Source of the DNA: Phycisphaerae bacterium
Lineage (GTDB): Bacteria; Planctomycetota; Phycisphaerae; UBA1845; Fen-1342
Reading direction: 5' to 3'
Assembly (NCBI GenBank): GCA_030612705.1
Contig: JAUWNI010000026.1
Coordinates: forward strand, 1 to 39,840
DNA: 39,840 bases
Under the pieces are notes generated by a model. That model saw nothing but the letters and a program-made list of their open reading frames with translations, made no database searches and was not told the origin of the DNA. Shown in pieces: positions 32,692-39,840 of this stretch (its first letter is position 1; each line of letters begins with the position of its first letter). The translations under genes were made by a program, and so were the position numbers.

Positions 32692-33416
32692 TGGAGCTGA
32701 CCCTTTCGCAAGACGTTATCCCGAATCTCCGACTCGCTCGTCCAGCCGTCGGCCTCGTACTTGGTGTACACGTGGTACAGTAAGTCTTGCAGCGAGTAGT
32801 TCGCGAACTTCGACTTGATCTTGCGGATGCCGTCGGCGAATGGCTTGGACTCCGGCTTCTCCAACATCTCTTTCGCCAACTTGAGGCCCTTGTCGGTCAG
32901 CGTGAAGCGGCGCTCCTCGAACGTGTCGGCGGTCGAAGCCTCGGCCCGCGAGGTGACGTGTTGGAACGGGGGGGCGTCGTCACCCATGAGCTGCTCGAAC
33001 GACAGCTCCTCAAGCTCGACGGCCTCAGCCTCGGTCGCCTCGCCCTGAACCTCGCTCTGGATCAACCCTAGGTTCTCCAGCAACTCCAGTTCATCGTACA
33101 GCTTCGGCGAGTACGGCCCGGCCTTGTAGGGCTTGAACTCAAAGCTGTTATCAACCTCCTCAATACCCGCTTCCTTCCAAAGCAGGAACAGGAGCTTCTG
33201 GAGCCGGGTGATGCCGCCGATGCCCTTCTTAGAGATGCTTGGCCCGTCTAACCCCAGGAGGAGCAGCAACAGCCGCTGCTTGGACACCGTCGGTACGTTC
33301 GCGTTCGGTGCTGTCGGCATGAATGTGGGCTCCGCAAACATCGTGCCGCCCAGGGTCGGGGTGGCACTGATCGGCTGAGTCTTCGAACCCAGCAATTCGG
33401 TCTCGGCCCACGACAT
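32688..33416 (-). CDS. SocA/Panacea-like (DUF4065-related) protein
   Basis: The 242-residue protein carries KGIGGITRLQKLLFLLWKEA (near 62) and PYKAGPYSPKLYDELELLEN (near 95), followed by LGLI, the pattern of the SocA/Panacea antitoxin-related domain: LQKLLFLL, then PxxxGP and a short helix before LxxLG. The C-terminal part is charged and winged-helix-like (RRFTLTDKGLKLAKEMLE). Such domains act as antitoxins or as phage-interacting proteins. ATG 33416 is favoured by GGAG nine bases upstream. It starts 37 bases past the stop of the methyltransferase remnant, and its own stop overlaps the membrane-protein start. Confidence 0.65.
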   Translation of the reverse strand: MSWAETELLGSKTQPISATPTLGGTMFAEPTFMPTAPNANVPTVSKQRLLLLLLGLDGPSISKKGIGGITRLQKLLFLLWKEAGIEEVDNSFEFKPYKAGPYSPKLYDELELLENLGLIQSEVQGEATEAEAVELEELSFEQLMGDDAPPFQHVTSRAEASTADTFEERRFTLTDKGLKLAKEMLEKPESKPFADGIRKIKSKFANYSLQDLLYHVYTKYEADGWTSESEIRDNVLRKGQLH

Positions 33417-33453
33417 GATGGCGGGCTCCACAAAGTCAGTCAAGCCCAAAGAG

Positions 33454-33893
33454 CTACATCTTCTGCACGTGCTGCTCATCCAGGATTTCCTGCACGGTGA
33501 TGAGCTTGATGATCCGTCCGCTCTTCTTGTGGAACGCCACGCACTCGGCCTCGGCGTCGGCGGTGTAGCCGAAGGCGACGAAGAAGCCGCGCTGGCGTTC
33601 CTCGCGCGCCATGACGGCCTCGAACTGGTCGATGTCGGGCCGACCGACCTTGTCCACCTGCTTGACCTGGATCGGGAACCAGTCGCCCGCGAACATGCTG
33701 GCGGTCTGCCCCTCCTTGGTTTCCGCGTCGTAGGGCTTGCTGCCGACGGGGAAGATGCGCCCGTCGATGCCCATGTCTCCCACTTGCACCTTGTTGGGGA
33801 TCCCGCCCAGCGCGATGACTGCCCAGTTCTCGAACGGCAGCGGCAGGCGGTGGGGCTAATGTCGATGCCGATCCACTGCCGGCCGACTGTCCC
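33454..33893 (-). pseudogene. C-terminal remnant of a fused DNA methyltransferase-endonuclease
   Basis: Positions 33454-33855 stay open and encode LPLPFENWAVIALGGIPNK followed by QVGDMGIDGRIFPVG, FPIQVKQVDKVGRPDIDQFE, MAREERQRGFFVAFG and the end ILDEQHVQKM: an Mrr-like endonuclease domain. A stop codon and a frame change occur at 33848-33858. The preceding GRQWIGIDISPTACR (33848-33893), the end of the methyltransferase fold, lies in a different frame, so about 60 residues between them appear deleted. No start codon is credible. It is the counterpart of the N-terminal piece at 35684-36031. Confidence 0.75.
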
Positions 33894-33941
33894 CGCAGAG
33901 TTGGTAACTGCCCCGGCCGAATCCGACCTGGGAAAATCCGG

Positions 33942-34523
33942 TCAGGACTTTTTCATGCGATCCACGAGCGCCCGCCAGTTCTCGCACGACCACAGGAGCG
34001 AAGGCGGCATATTGTCCACAGCCTTACTTTCCCTGCACATCGAAGCCAGCTTCTTTGCCGCATCAGTCGCGTCGCTGCCGTGTCTCACGCGCGGGCCCTC
34101 TTTGGATTCATCCGTGTTTCCGGTTGTCAGGAATTCGATCCAGTTCTCGATGCGGTCTTTGGGAAGGATGAACACAACGCGATCGAAGTCTTCGCGTGTG
34201 ATTCCCGACTTCTCCGCTTCCTTCCAGAACTTATCCTTAAGCGCATCGCCGTCATCACAGTTGTCGTCACAGTCGGACCATACCATGAGCGTCGTATCGC
34301 CACCGGCGACGAGACAAAGCCTGAGCTGGCCGGGCATCGCAGCAATAACCCCTTTCCTGCCGCCGCAGGACTCTATCCGCACGCAGTTCGTTCCTGCAGG
34401 CCGAATCCAGCCCGGTTTCAGCGTTCTCATCAGCTTATTAATAAAGACCGCGTCGATGCTAGCGCCTTTCACGCCTTCACAGAGACAAACGATTTCCGTC
34501 CTACTCCTACTCCTACTCGCCAC
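33942..34523 (-). CDS. TOPRIM-like partner of the adjacent ATPase
   Basis: The 193-residue product starts at GTG 34523, overlapping the ATPase stop by 11 bases, with AGGGGG seven bases upstream. TEIVCLCEGVKGASIDAVFI has the E16-G17 of a TOPRIM motif, and MVWSDCDDNCDDGDALKDKF has the D84, D86, D87 cluster typical of the metal site. ENWIEFL near residue 126 is like the E[AN]W motif in RloB/DUF3226- and DUF4276-type proteins. TOPRIM proteins next to AAA ATPases form OLD-, PARIS- and Gabija-like defence pairs. The direct PARIS AriB (DUF4435) match is not established. Confidence 0.65.
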   Translation of the reverse strand: MASRSRSRTEIVCLCEGVKGASIDAVFINKLMRTLKPGWIRPAGTNCVRIESCGGRKGVIAAMPGQLRLCLVAGGDTTLMVWSDCDDNCDDGDALKDKFWKEAEKSGITREDFDRVVFILPKDRIENWIEFLTTGNTDESKEGPRVRHGSDATDAAKKLASMCRESKAVDNMPPSLLWSCENWRALVDRMKKS

Positions 34524-35628
34524 AAGCCCACCCCCTCGCGATCGCTTCACCGGCGCCCATGCCTTCCGGCACCTTGAGCGGCCCGATCCGAGTCGGGGAG
34601 GTGTGATTGTCTCGCCAGAGGTACCGCCCATTCGCTTCCCCGCTGTTGCTGAGGATTTCCGGGTGATGCGAGATCAGCACAAGTTGGTGCTTGTCGTCCA
34701 GCAGTTCGCGCATCGAAAGCACCCACGGCTGAAGCTCCGGCAGGCCAACGAAGTTGTCCGGCTCGTCGAGCATCACCGTCCTCGCGGCGCCCGTCTCCAG
34801 CGCCGCCCGCACCATGTAGAGTCCGATCAGCGCCCGCTCCCCGTCGGAAAGCCGATCAAAGAATAGAAGCGTTGGCTTGTCCGCCTCATTTTCGAACCGA
34901 AGCTGAAGTGCCTTCGTGTTCATCCCGGCATCCACCAGCTTGAACGATCGAAAGTCCGGCCAGACCTCCTGCAGCGCATCCCGCAGCGCGTCGGTCCACT
35001 GCTGCTCTTGTGCCAGTGAGCGATACCACGACGTAAGGTTCGTTATGGACAAGTCCGGATGCCGCGTCTCGGCTTTGCTCTCCCTCTCCATGCCGCGCGG
35101 ATTGGGGCGAAGAATCAACAGTTTCGCGATCTCATCTTGGAATAGTTCCAGCTTGGCGAGTTTGACGCTGCGCGGTTCAATGGCCGCCAGCGCCGCTTGT
35201 CGCCAGTCAAGCGGGAAAGAGGCTTTCGTACCATCGGCCTTTTCGAATTCCACGCCTTCCAAGTCCCGTTTGAACAGCAGCCTTCCGTCGCAATCGGCCT
35301 GTTCCTTGATGATCCGGGGCTTCTCGAAATCCGCCTTCTGCTCAACGTGCAGTACGTAGTCGAAATCATGCCCGTCCACTCTCAACCCGAGTTCGAATTC
35401 CTCGACAGTGCTGTCGAGCCATTCGGTGAACTCCAGTTCACGGACGTCTAGCTCGCCCGTCCCGCCGAGCAATGCGTCACCGGTCCCGAGGTTCCGCAGC
35501 AAGCGCAGCACATCGAACACCGAGCTTTTGCCCGCGCCGTTGGGTCCGCACAATACGGCAAACGAGTCAAACTCCGCTTTGAAATTCACCAGGCAACGGA
35601 AGTTGTTCACATACAGTCGTGTGATCAT
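34513..35628 (-). CDS. AAA/SMC-type ATPase (OLD/AriA-like)
   Basis: The 371-residue protein has the Walker A motif CGPNGAGKSS (near residue 27) right after MITRLYVNNFRCLVNFKAEF, the start shared by AAA15/AAA21/RecF-type ATPases. The ABC-like signature is LSDGERALIGLYMV, the Walker B is TVMLDEPDNF, and the H-loop is LISHHPEIL. A helical insert separates the two halves, where larger SMC-like ATPases have a coiled coil. Length fits the OLD/AriA ATPase class. It is followed by a TOPRIM-like gene overlapping by 11 bases, so the two are a unit. Upstream, AGGA lies about eight bases before the ATG. Confidence 0.8.
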   Translation of the reverse strand: MITRLYVNNFRCLVNFKAEFDSFAVLCGPNGAGKSSVFDVLRLLRNLGTGDALLGGTGELDVRELEFTEWLDSTVEEFELGLRVDGHDFDYVLHVEQKADFEKPRIIKEQADCDGRLLFKRDLEGVEFEKADGTKASFPLDWRQAALAAIEPRSVKLAKLELFQDEIAKLLILRPNPRGMERESKAETRHPDLSITNLTSWYRSLAQEQQWTDALRDALQEVWPDFRSFKLVDAGMNTKALQLRFENEADKPTLLFFDRLSDGERALIGLYMVRAALETGAARTVMLDEPDNFVGLPELQPWVLSMRELLDDKHQLVLISHHPEILSNSGEANGRYLWRDNHTSPTRIGPLKVPEGMGAGEAIARGWACGE

Positions 35629-35683
35629 GCCAATATCCTATATCGGTTCCGAGTGTACGTCGACCATTCCCGTGGCGGTGGCG

Positions 35684-36031
35684 CCAGTCGCAGTGGTAGT
35701 AGAAGCTGCCGGTCTTCTTGAGCACGCGAGCAAGCTCGACGCAGCGCGGGCGCATGTAGTCGATGTAGGCCTGCGTGCTGGCGTGGCGGTCTTCGAACGC
35801 CCGCTTCTCCTTGGTCTCGCCCCAGAAGACCTCGTAGTTGCGGTTGCTGTTGAACGGCGGGTCGATGTAGATCAGGTCCACGCAAGCATCGGGCAGCTTG
35901 GCGAGTTGGTCCAGGCAGTCGCCGCAATACACGATGCGCGTATCGAGCAGCGCCGACGGCCGCGCCGCGCACTTCGGCGGCGCGGCAGGCTTCGCGGGCC
36001 GTGCTTTCTTTGACGGACGTTTGCCGGCCAT
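35684..36031 (-). pseudogene. N-terminal remnant of a DNA (N4/N6) methyltransferase
   Basis: The 116 codons from ATG 36031 encode a Lys/Pro/Ala-rich leader and LLDTRIVYCGDCLDQLAKLP, DLIYIDPPFNSNRNYEVFWG (catalytic motif IV, DPPF) and VLKKTGSFYYHCDW. The homology stops at CDW (35684). The frame goes on through unrelated residues into the ATPase start. In this family CDW is normally followed by HxxHYVKV and the rest of the enzyme, which is missing. The DPPF motif is kept, but the SAM-binding FxGxG region is not, so the fragment should be inactive. Confidence 0.75.
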
Positions 36032-36093
36032 AGCGGACAGTGTACGCAAGCAGGAGGCAAGACGGCAAGGCGATGAGGAACACCGGCTGCAAA

Positions 36094-36363
36094 CCTTGCT
36101 GTTACCCACATTCCCCGGATCGGCCGAGACGCGCCGAAAGCCTTGTCCTGTAGGGACATCTGAGCGTAGCCCAGCACGAAGTGCTGGGAATACGGCCACC
36201 CCGGACGAAGCGAGTCCCGTAGGGACGATTGAAAGCCGTCGGTTCAGTCGTCCCTACGGGACTCGCCGTCGTTTTCAACGCGCGGTTCCCAGCACTTCGT
36301 GCTGGGCTACATTCAAAACATCCCTACGGGATAGGCCCGAGGAGAATGTGGGTAACAGCAAGG
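36094..36363. repeat. nested palindromic element with 20-bp terminal inverted repeats
   Basis: CCTTGCTGTTACCCACATTC (36094-36113) is exactly mirrored by 36344-36363. Inside are two further inverted pairs: TAGCCCAGCACGAAGTGCTG with its mirror CAGCACTTCGTGCTGGGCTA, and GAGTCCCGTAGGGACGATT with its mirror AATCGTCCCTACGGGACTC. There is no coding sequence. The element lies just upstream of the broken methyltransferase start at 36031. The gap from 36364 to 36489 shows no gene. Confidence 0.8.
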
Positions 36364-36489
36364 CTGCAAACCGGTGCCACATCCTGAACCCTGAACCCTA
36401 CGTCCGCCACGGGGGGCGGACGCTACACTCTGAACCCTCGGTCAAATTGGCGTCTTGGCGTCTTGGCGGTTCAGTTCAGCGATTCTCTA

Positions 36490-37158
36490 TCAGCCGTGGT
36501 AACCGATCAGCCGGCCGAAGTTCGGGCGGCGGACTTCACGGTTTTCGCCGACCATCGTTGGACGCGCGAAGCTCCCGATGGGGCCGCGTCGTCGAGTGTA
36601 GTGCACGATGCGCGGCTGTGGATGGTGCAAGCAACGAGCAGTGATCGCTTCGGGCTCGAAGACGATTTCGAACAGCGAGCCCATCGAGACTTCAAATCGG
36701 TCGCAGGTGTTCAGGACCAGCCGCTCCGGGTCGTTGGCCGGCCACCAGCCGAAGTGCGGCAGATACAGGGCCGTGCGAATGATCGACAGCAGCGGCGAGG
36801 CATGGCCGAACACCGCCGCACGGGGTTCGTCGCGCCTGAGCCAGCGTGCCAGCCAGCGCGCGCTGCGTTCGTTGACTTGATAGAGCTGCTCGGTGTGGTG
36901 CCACTCTTTCAGGTCGCTATCGACTTGTACCGGCAAGTTCAAAGCGTCGGCCGCCAACGCGGCGGTCTGCAAGGTGCGCGCCAGTGGCGAAGCGTACAAC
37001 GTCGTCGGCGAGAGGCGGCGCAGCAGCGGCACGACCTGCTTGACCTGGTGGATGCCGATGCTTGAGAGCGGCGGACCGGGCGGTTCGTCCACGGCTTTGC
37101 GCTGCGAATATTCGGGCAAGCCGTGCCGGATCAACAGTAGCCGCCGGGTTTGCGTCAT
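36490..37158 (-). CDS. histidine phosphatase (phosphoglycerate-mutase-like) family protein
   Basis: The 222-residue product begins MTQTRRLLLIRHGLPEYSQR, with the RHG catalytic motif near residue 11. Other family residues are the SSIGIHQVKQVVPLL helix, YASPLARTLQTAALAA, the acid/base region DLKEWHHTEQLYQV and AVFGHASPLLSII with the second catalytic His. The last 60 residues are an unusual extension (CLHHPQPRIVHYTRRRG). ATG 37158 overlaps the lipoprotein stop (ATGA), fixing the start. Likely substrates include phosphorylated metabolites or phosphoproteins. It is the last gene of the TssA operon. Confidence 0.9.
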   Translation of the reverse strand: MTQTRRLLLIRHGLPEYSQRKAVDEPPGPPLSSIGIHQVKQVVPLLRRLSPTTLYASPLARTLQTAALAADALNLPVQVDSDLKEWHHTEQLYQVNERSARWLARWLRRDEPRAAVFGHASPLLSIIRTALYLPHFGWWPANDPERLVLNTCDRFEVSMGSLFEIVFEPEAITARCLHHPQPRIVHYTRRRGPIGSFARPTMVGENREVRRPNFGRLIGYHG

Positions 37159-37877
37159 GGTGCTTTCAGTCTCGTTTTCCGCGTCTCTCGGCTGTCGCTG
37201 TCCGGTTGCGTGGTTGGCGGCTGCGGTAGCATCTTTATGCCGGGCTGCAAACGTACGCGCACCTCCTCGACCAGCCGCTGGGGGTCGGCGTGGACGCTCT
37301 CGGCGGCGAGCCGGCCGCTCTTTAGATCGTCCAACACCCGGCGGAGTCCGCGGGCCATCCGCTGGAATGCGGCCGGCAGCCGTGGATCGTACCCGGGTCC
37401 GGGGTCGTAGCGCCAATCGCCGTCCGTTAGCACCAGTTGGGCGCGGTGTACCGGTATTCGCTCATCGATGGTGAACGTGACGGTTGCCGTGTCGCCCTCG
37501 ACACGTTCGTCGACCAGCTCGACATAGCGGCTGAAGATATCCAGATGGGCACCCCACTGTGATTGATCGATCGACTGCGACAGTCCGAGCGCGAACTCAT
37601 CGCGAACGTAGTTACACAACAATTTGTTGGCGTGCAGAAACTCATCGACCGCCATCAACGTCTTGACGACCTCATGGACCCGCTCGGGCACGATCAATTC
37701 GTTCAAGACCTGGTAGGAGCCGCTGTCGCGGGCGGCGATCACACGCTCGATCGTGGCGCGTGGCGAGCGAACATTTGCACTATCCGGCGGCGACGTTCGT
37801 TCACAAGCCGAACAACCCAAGCCGACGGCGGCCAGGAGCAAGAGCCGTGATTGCGTTGAACCTCTGGGGAATGTCAA
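37155..37877 (-). CDS. putative lipoprotein in a TssA-linked operon
   Basis: The 240-residue protein starts MTFPRGSTQSRLLLLAAVGL and continues GCSACERTSP. A hydrophobic stretch ends in Cys, so a lipoprotein signal (LGC or CSAC) is likely, though the lipobox is imperfect. The mature part has no recognised domain; VELVDERVEGDTATVTFTID with the residues after it looks like an NTF2/DUF-type small fold, and GGDWRYDPGPGYDPR-type residues follow. TTG at 37877 is preceded by GAGG six bases upstream, and the gene starts three bases past the TssA stop. Its stop overlaps the phosphatase start. TssJ is the T6SS lipoprotein, but this sequence does not look like TssJ. Confidence 0.75.
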   Translation of the reverse strand: MTFPRGSTQSRLLLLAAVGLGCSACERTSPPDSANVRSPRATIERVIAARDSGSYQVLNELIVPERVHEVVKTLMAVDEFLHANKLLCNYVRDEFALGLSQSIDQSQWGAHLDIFSRYVELVDERVEGDTATVTFTIDERIPVHRAQLVLTDGDWRYDPGPGYDPRLPAAFQRMARGLRRVLDDLKSGRLAAESVHADPQRLVEEVRVRLQPGIKMLPQPPTTQPDSDSRETRKTRLKAP

Positions 37878-37880
37878 TGG

Positions 37881-39464
37881 TTACCTCGCCCCTTTCGCAC
37901 CGGCGGCTTCGAGCTTGAGGGCCTTGGCCGGATCAAGTCGGCAGAGTCGCGCGAAGACCTCGGCGTTACGTTTGACGTCTTCCGGCGTAGGTTTGGGTTT
38001 TGCCTTTCGCAGGCAGGAATAGAGATCGCCGAGCGCCCGGGCGGCCAGGTCGGGTTCCCATTCCTCGAGCTGGTACTGCTCGATCACGGATTCGAGCCCC
38101 TCGAGCAGCGACCCGGCCAGTGCGAGTTTGTTCATGTCCAGGCAGAAACCCGCCAACGCGAGCTGCGCCCGGAAGCGCTGGCGGCGGCCGGCTGATTCGT
38201 CCATGGCTCGCGAGAGACGCGCGACCGCGTCCTCGCCCTTCGCTTCGGCCAGCAGCTTGCGGGCCTCGTCGATGGCTTTTGCGAGCGCGTCGCCCCCCGC
38301 CGCTCCGCCGCCGCCGCCGCCACCCCCGAACTGTCCGGCAACCTCGTTCAGCCAGGCTTTGGTGGCGCCGTCGGCAAACGGGGTGCCGTCCTTGAAGGTG
38401 AGATTGAAGATCTCCGGGAGACGTCCTTGTAGGGCGACGGTTTCGAGCGCGACGGCGTCGTGGGCCGCCTTGAACGCCGGGCCCTGCCCGTTGGCCGCCA
38501 AAGCCACATACCGTTGCATATCCAGCCAGAGGGGCGTGGTGGCGAACTGTCCCTCGGCGTCGGTCAGTAACTGCGGCCAATTCCCACTCGACGCGAGGTT
38601 CTCAAAGAATTGACGGCGCGCCGGCGGGGGACCCGGGATGATGCCGTCCTTGGGCGGAGCGGCGAGCCCGCCGAAGTGCACCGCCCGCATCAGCCGATAC
38701 CCGCGCGCGTCCTTGTTGTCCTGGGCAAGCAGATACTTCGCAACCTTCACCACCGCCTGGACGGCTTGGGTGGCGGAACTGAATGTGTCCGGGACAGCGG
38801 CGGCGACAGGAGCGGCGGCGGGCGCCGCCGGTGCCGCGGCGGGGGCGCCTTCCGTCGGCGCGGGCTCTGCTCCGACCAGCGGGCCGACCTTCTCCTTAAG
38901 TGCCTTAAACGCTCGCACTATGGGCAGCATGTTGGGTGTGTCCGGTTGCGAGGCAAACGCCGTCGCCACCGCCTCATCGAGTTTGGCAACCGCGTCGGCA
39001 CATGCGTGCACTGCTTCCTTTTCGTTGTCGGTCGGATGTTTCGCGGCTTGCCCCGCTTTCAGCTCGACCAGCGGCAGGATTTTGTCGGCGATGTATTGCA
39101 GCGCGTTATATCGCCCGTGCGGCGGCTTGACCTTGGGGAAGCAGCCTTCCCAAAAAGTTGTCAGGAATTCGCGATAGGCCTCGAAGGCGGCGGCCAGGCC
39201 GGCGTAACCCTCGTTCTCGAACAGCCCGAGGGTCAGATACGTCATCACCAGCAGGTCTTTGGACTTGGTTTTGAGAATCTCGGTGGCTAGCTCGACGACG
39301 ACGTTCCACTCGACTTCCTCCCCGGTCAGCGCGCCGATGCGGTCCATCTGCGCTTGGAGGCTTTCGAATATTTCCTCGTAACGAACCGGATCGCCCACCG
39401 GGGCGGCTTCACTGATCGGCTCTTTGCCCAGGGCCACGATTTGCTCATGCCGCTCGCTGTCCAT
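37881..39464 (-). CDS. tssA: type VI secretion TssA-like (ImpA/VasJ) protein
   Basis: The 527-residue product starts MDSERHEQIVALGKEPISEA; ATG 39464 has GGGAGGA six bases upstream. The N-terminal ImpA-type domain is clear: PVGDPVRYEEIFESLQAQMD near residue 24, TKSKDLLVMTYLTLGLFENE, and the GLAAAFEAYREFLTTFWEGC / FPKVKPP pattern. An Ala/Pro-rich hinge lies near 205-235, and a VasJ-like C-terminal domain follows from about 245, with a Gly-rich stretch before the last 110 residues. TssA organises baseplate and tail-sheath assembly in type VI secretion. No other tss gene is in the window; upstream sequence is repeat-rich. It leads an operon with a lipoprotein and a phosphatase. Confidence 0.85.
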   Translation of the reverse strand: MDSERHEQIVALGKEPISEAAPVGDPVRYEEIFESLQAQMDRIGALTGEEVEWNVVVELATEILKTKSKDLLVMTYLTLGLFENEGYAGLAAAFEAYREFLTTFWEGCFPKVKPPHGRYNALQYIADKILPLVELKAGQAAKHPTDNEKEAVHACADAVAKLDEAVATAFASQPDTPNMLPIVRAFKALKEKVGPLVGAEPAPTEGAPAAAPAAPAAAPVAAAVPDTFSSATQAVQAVVKVAKYLLAQDNKDARGYRLMRAVHFGGLAAPPKDGIIPGPPPARRQFFENLASSGNWPQLLTDAEGQFATTPLWLDMQRYVALAANGQGPAFKAAHDAVALETVALQGRLPEIFNLTFKDGTPFADGATKAWLNEVAGQFGGGGGGGGAAGGDALAKAIDEARKLLAEAKGEDAVARLSRAMDESAGRRQRFRAQLALAGFCLDMNKLALAGSLLEGLESVIEQYQLEEWEPDLAARALGDLYSCLRKAKPKPTPEDVKRNAEVFARLCRLDPAKALKLEAAGAKGAR

Positions 39465-39840
39465 GCCATGTCCTCCCTCGATTTGGGTCCGCGCCTCCAC
39501 GATGTGTACAGGCTGTGCCCGCTCGGCCGCCACAACCGCTCATAACAATAGAAGGATCGGCGCGTTTCGGCAACGGTGCGGATCAGAGTTCGGGGTTCGG
39601 AGTAACGTCAGTGGCTTTGGCACGCTGTCATTCCGAGCATTTCACCGGCGTTGCCGGCCATGGGTGAAAGAAACTACTTTTAGAAAGTACGCGTTTAGCC
39701 TTCTGATAGTCCCGGAGGGACGAAAGATAGTAGCCCAGGGCGTGAGCCCTGGGGTAAGGGAGCGTATTGTGCCGAAAGCCCCGGAGGGGCGGCAGAGACG
39801 CGGCGCGTGTCGGGAACTCTCTGTCGCCCCTCCGGGGCTC
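39465..39840. repeat. palindromic repeats upstream of tssA
   Basis: No gene is seen between the tssA start and the window end. AGCCCCGGAGGGGCG (39777-39791) and CGCCCCTCCGGGGCT (39825-39839) form an inverted pair around GGCAGAGA and TCTCTGTC. Upstream a shorter hairpin, CCCAGGG CGTGAG CCCTGGG (39734-39753), and TAGTCCCGGAGGGACGAAAG are related. These look like a family similar to the elements at 36094-36363. No clear promoter for tssA was recognised. Confidence 0.6.

Noticed and set aside
33415-34866. 483-codon plus-strand open frame across the defence-like region
   Set aside because: It runs antisense to four segments with clear motifs and shows no domain. The minus-strand readings explain the region.
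34513-35628. naming the ATPase-TOPRIM pair as PARIS (AriA/AriB)
   Set aside because: The two-gene layout and motifs fit the broader OLD/PARIS/Gabija-like group, but the partner cannot be assigned to DUF4435 by eye.

Overview
The window is GC-rich bacterial chromosome, most likely from the Planctomycetota (a Phycisphaerae-like lineage is my best guess, not proven). The reasons are a PEP-CTERM sorted protein, a secreted protein with dockerin-like Asp-rich C-terminal repeats, a planctomycete-type 'MAKSDWLP' hypothetical, a BamA-type outer-membrane assembly protein (so a Gram-negative envelope), flagellar motor genes, and many palindromic repeats in the gaps. No rRNA or tRNA gene was found.

Layout. 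0-5 kb: a six-helix membrane protein, SelB, and an exported dockerin-like protein with a promoter and terminator. 5-7.2 kb: a minus-strand Fe-S/NifX-type cluster (decayed DUF5320-like gene, 2x[4Fe-4S] ferredoxin, DUF89 protein, NifX-like protein, and a 54-residue NifX C-terminal mini-protein). 7.6-10.5 kb: motA-motB and a rhomboid protease with a TPR tail. 10.5-20.6 kb: mostly housekeeping (zinc-ribbon/HEAT membrane protein, FmdB-like protein, HemW, FHA protein, XRE/S24-like regulator, AroA, MEMO protein, ParB). 20.8-24.7 kb: a secreted thioredoxin-like protein, a small acquired-looking block (exonuclease-BRCT protein plus a hypothetical), and a class-I glutamine-amidotransferase-like hydrolase. 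25.1-27.5 kb: BamA. 27.6-30.2 kb: small and exported proteins and a 21-bp minisatellite.

30.3-36.0 kb is the most unusual part: a continuous minus-strand series of tightly spaced or overlapping genes that looks like a defence island. A fused DNA methyltransferase-endonuclease gene has lost its middle, and an OLD/PARIS-like ATPase-TOPRIM gene pair now sits between its N- and C-terminal remnants. Downstream follow a SocA/Panacea-like protein, a membrane protein, a small PD-(D/E)XK-like nuclease and a TGT-like protein with a CxCxxC...H zinc site. The last four genes overlap one another and may form an undescribed anti-phage or DNA-modification system.

36.5-39.5 kb: a three-gene operon of TssA-like protein, putative lipoprotein and histidine phosphatase. 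The gaps carry at least three palindromic repeat families. One, with about 21-bp terminal inverted repeats, recurs at least six times and in one place supplies the last codons and stop of a gene.
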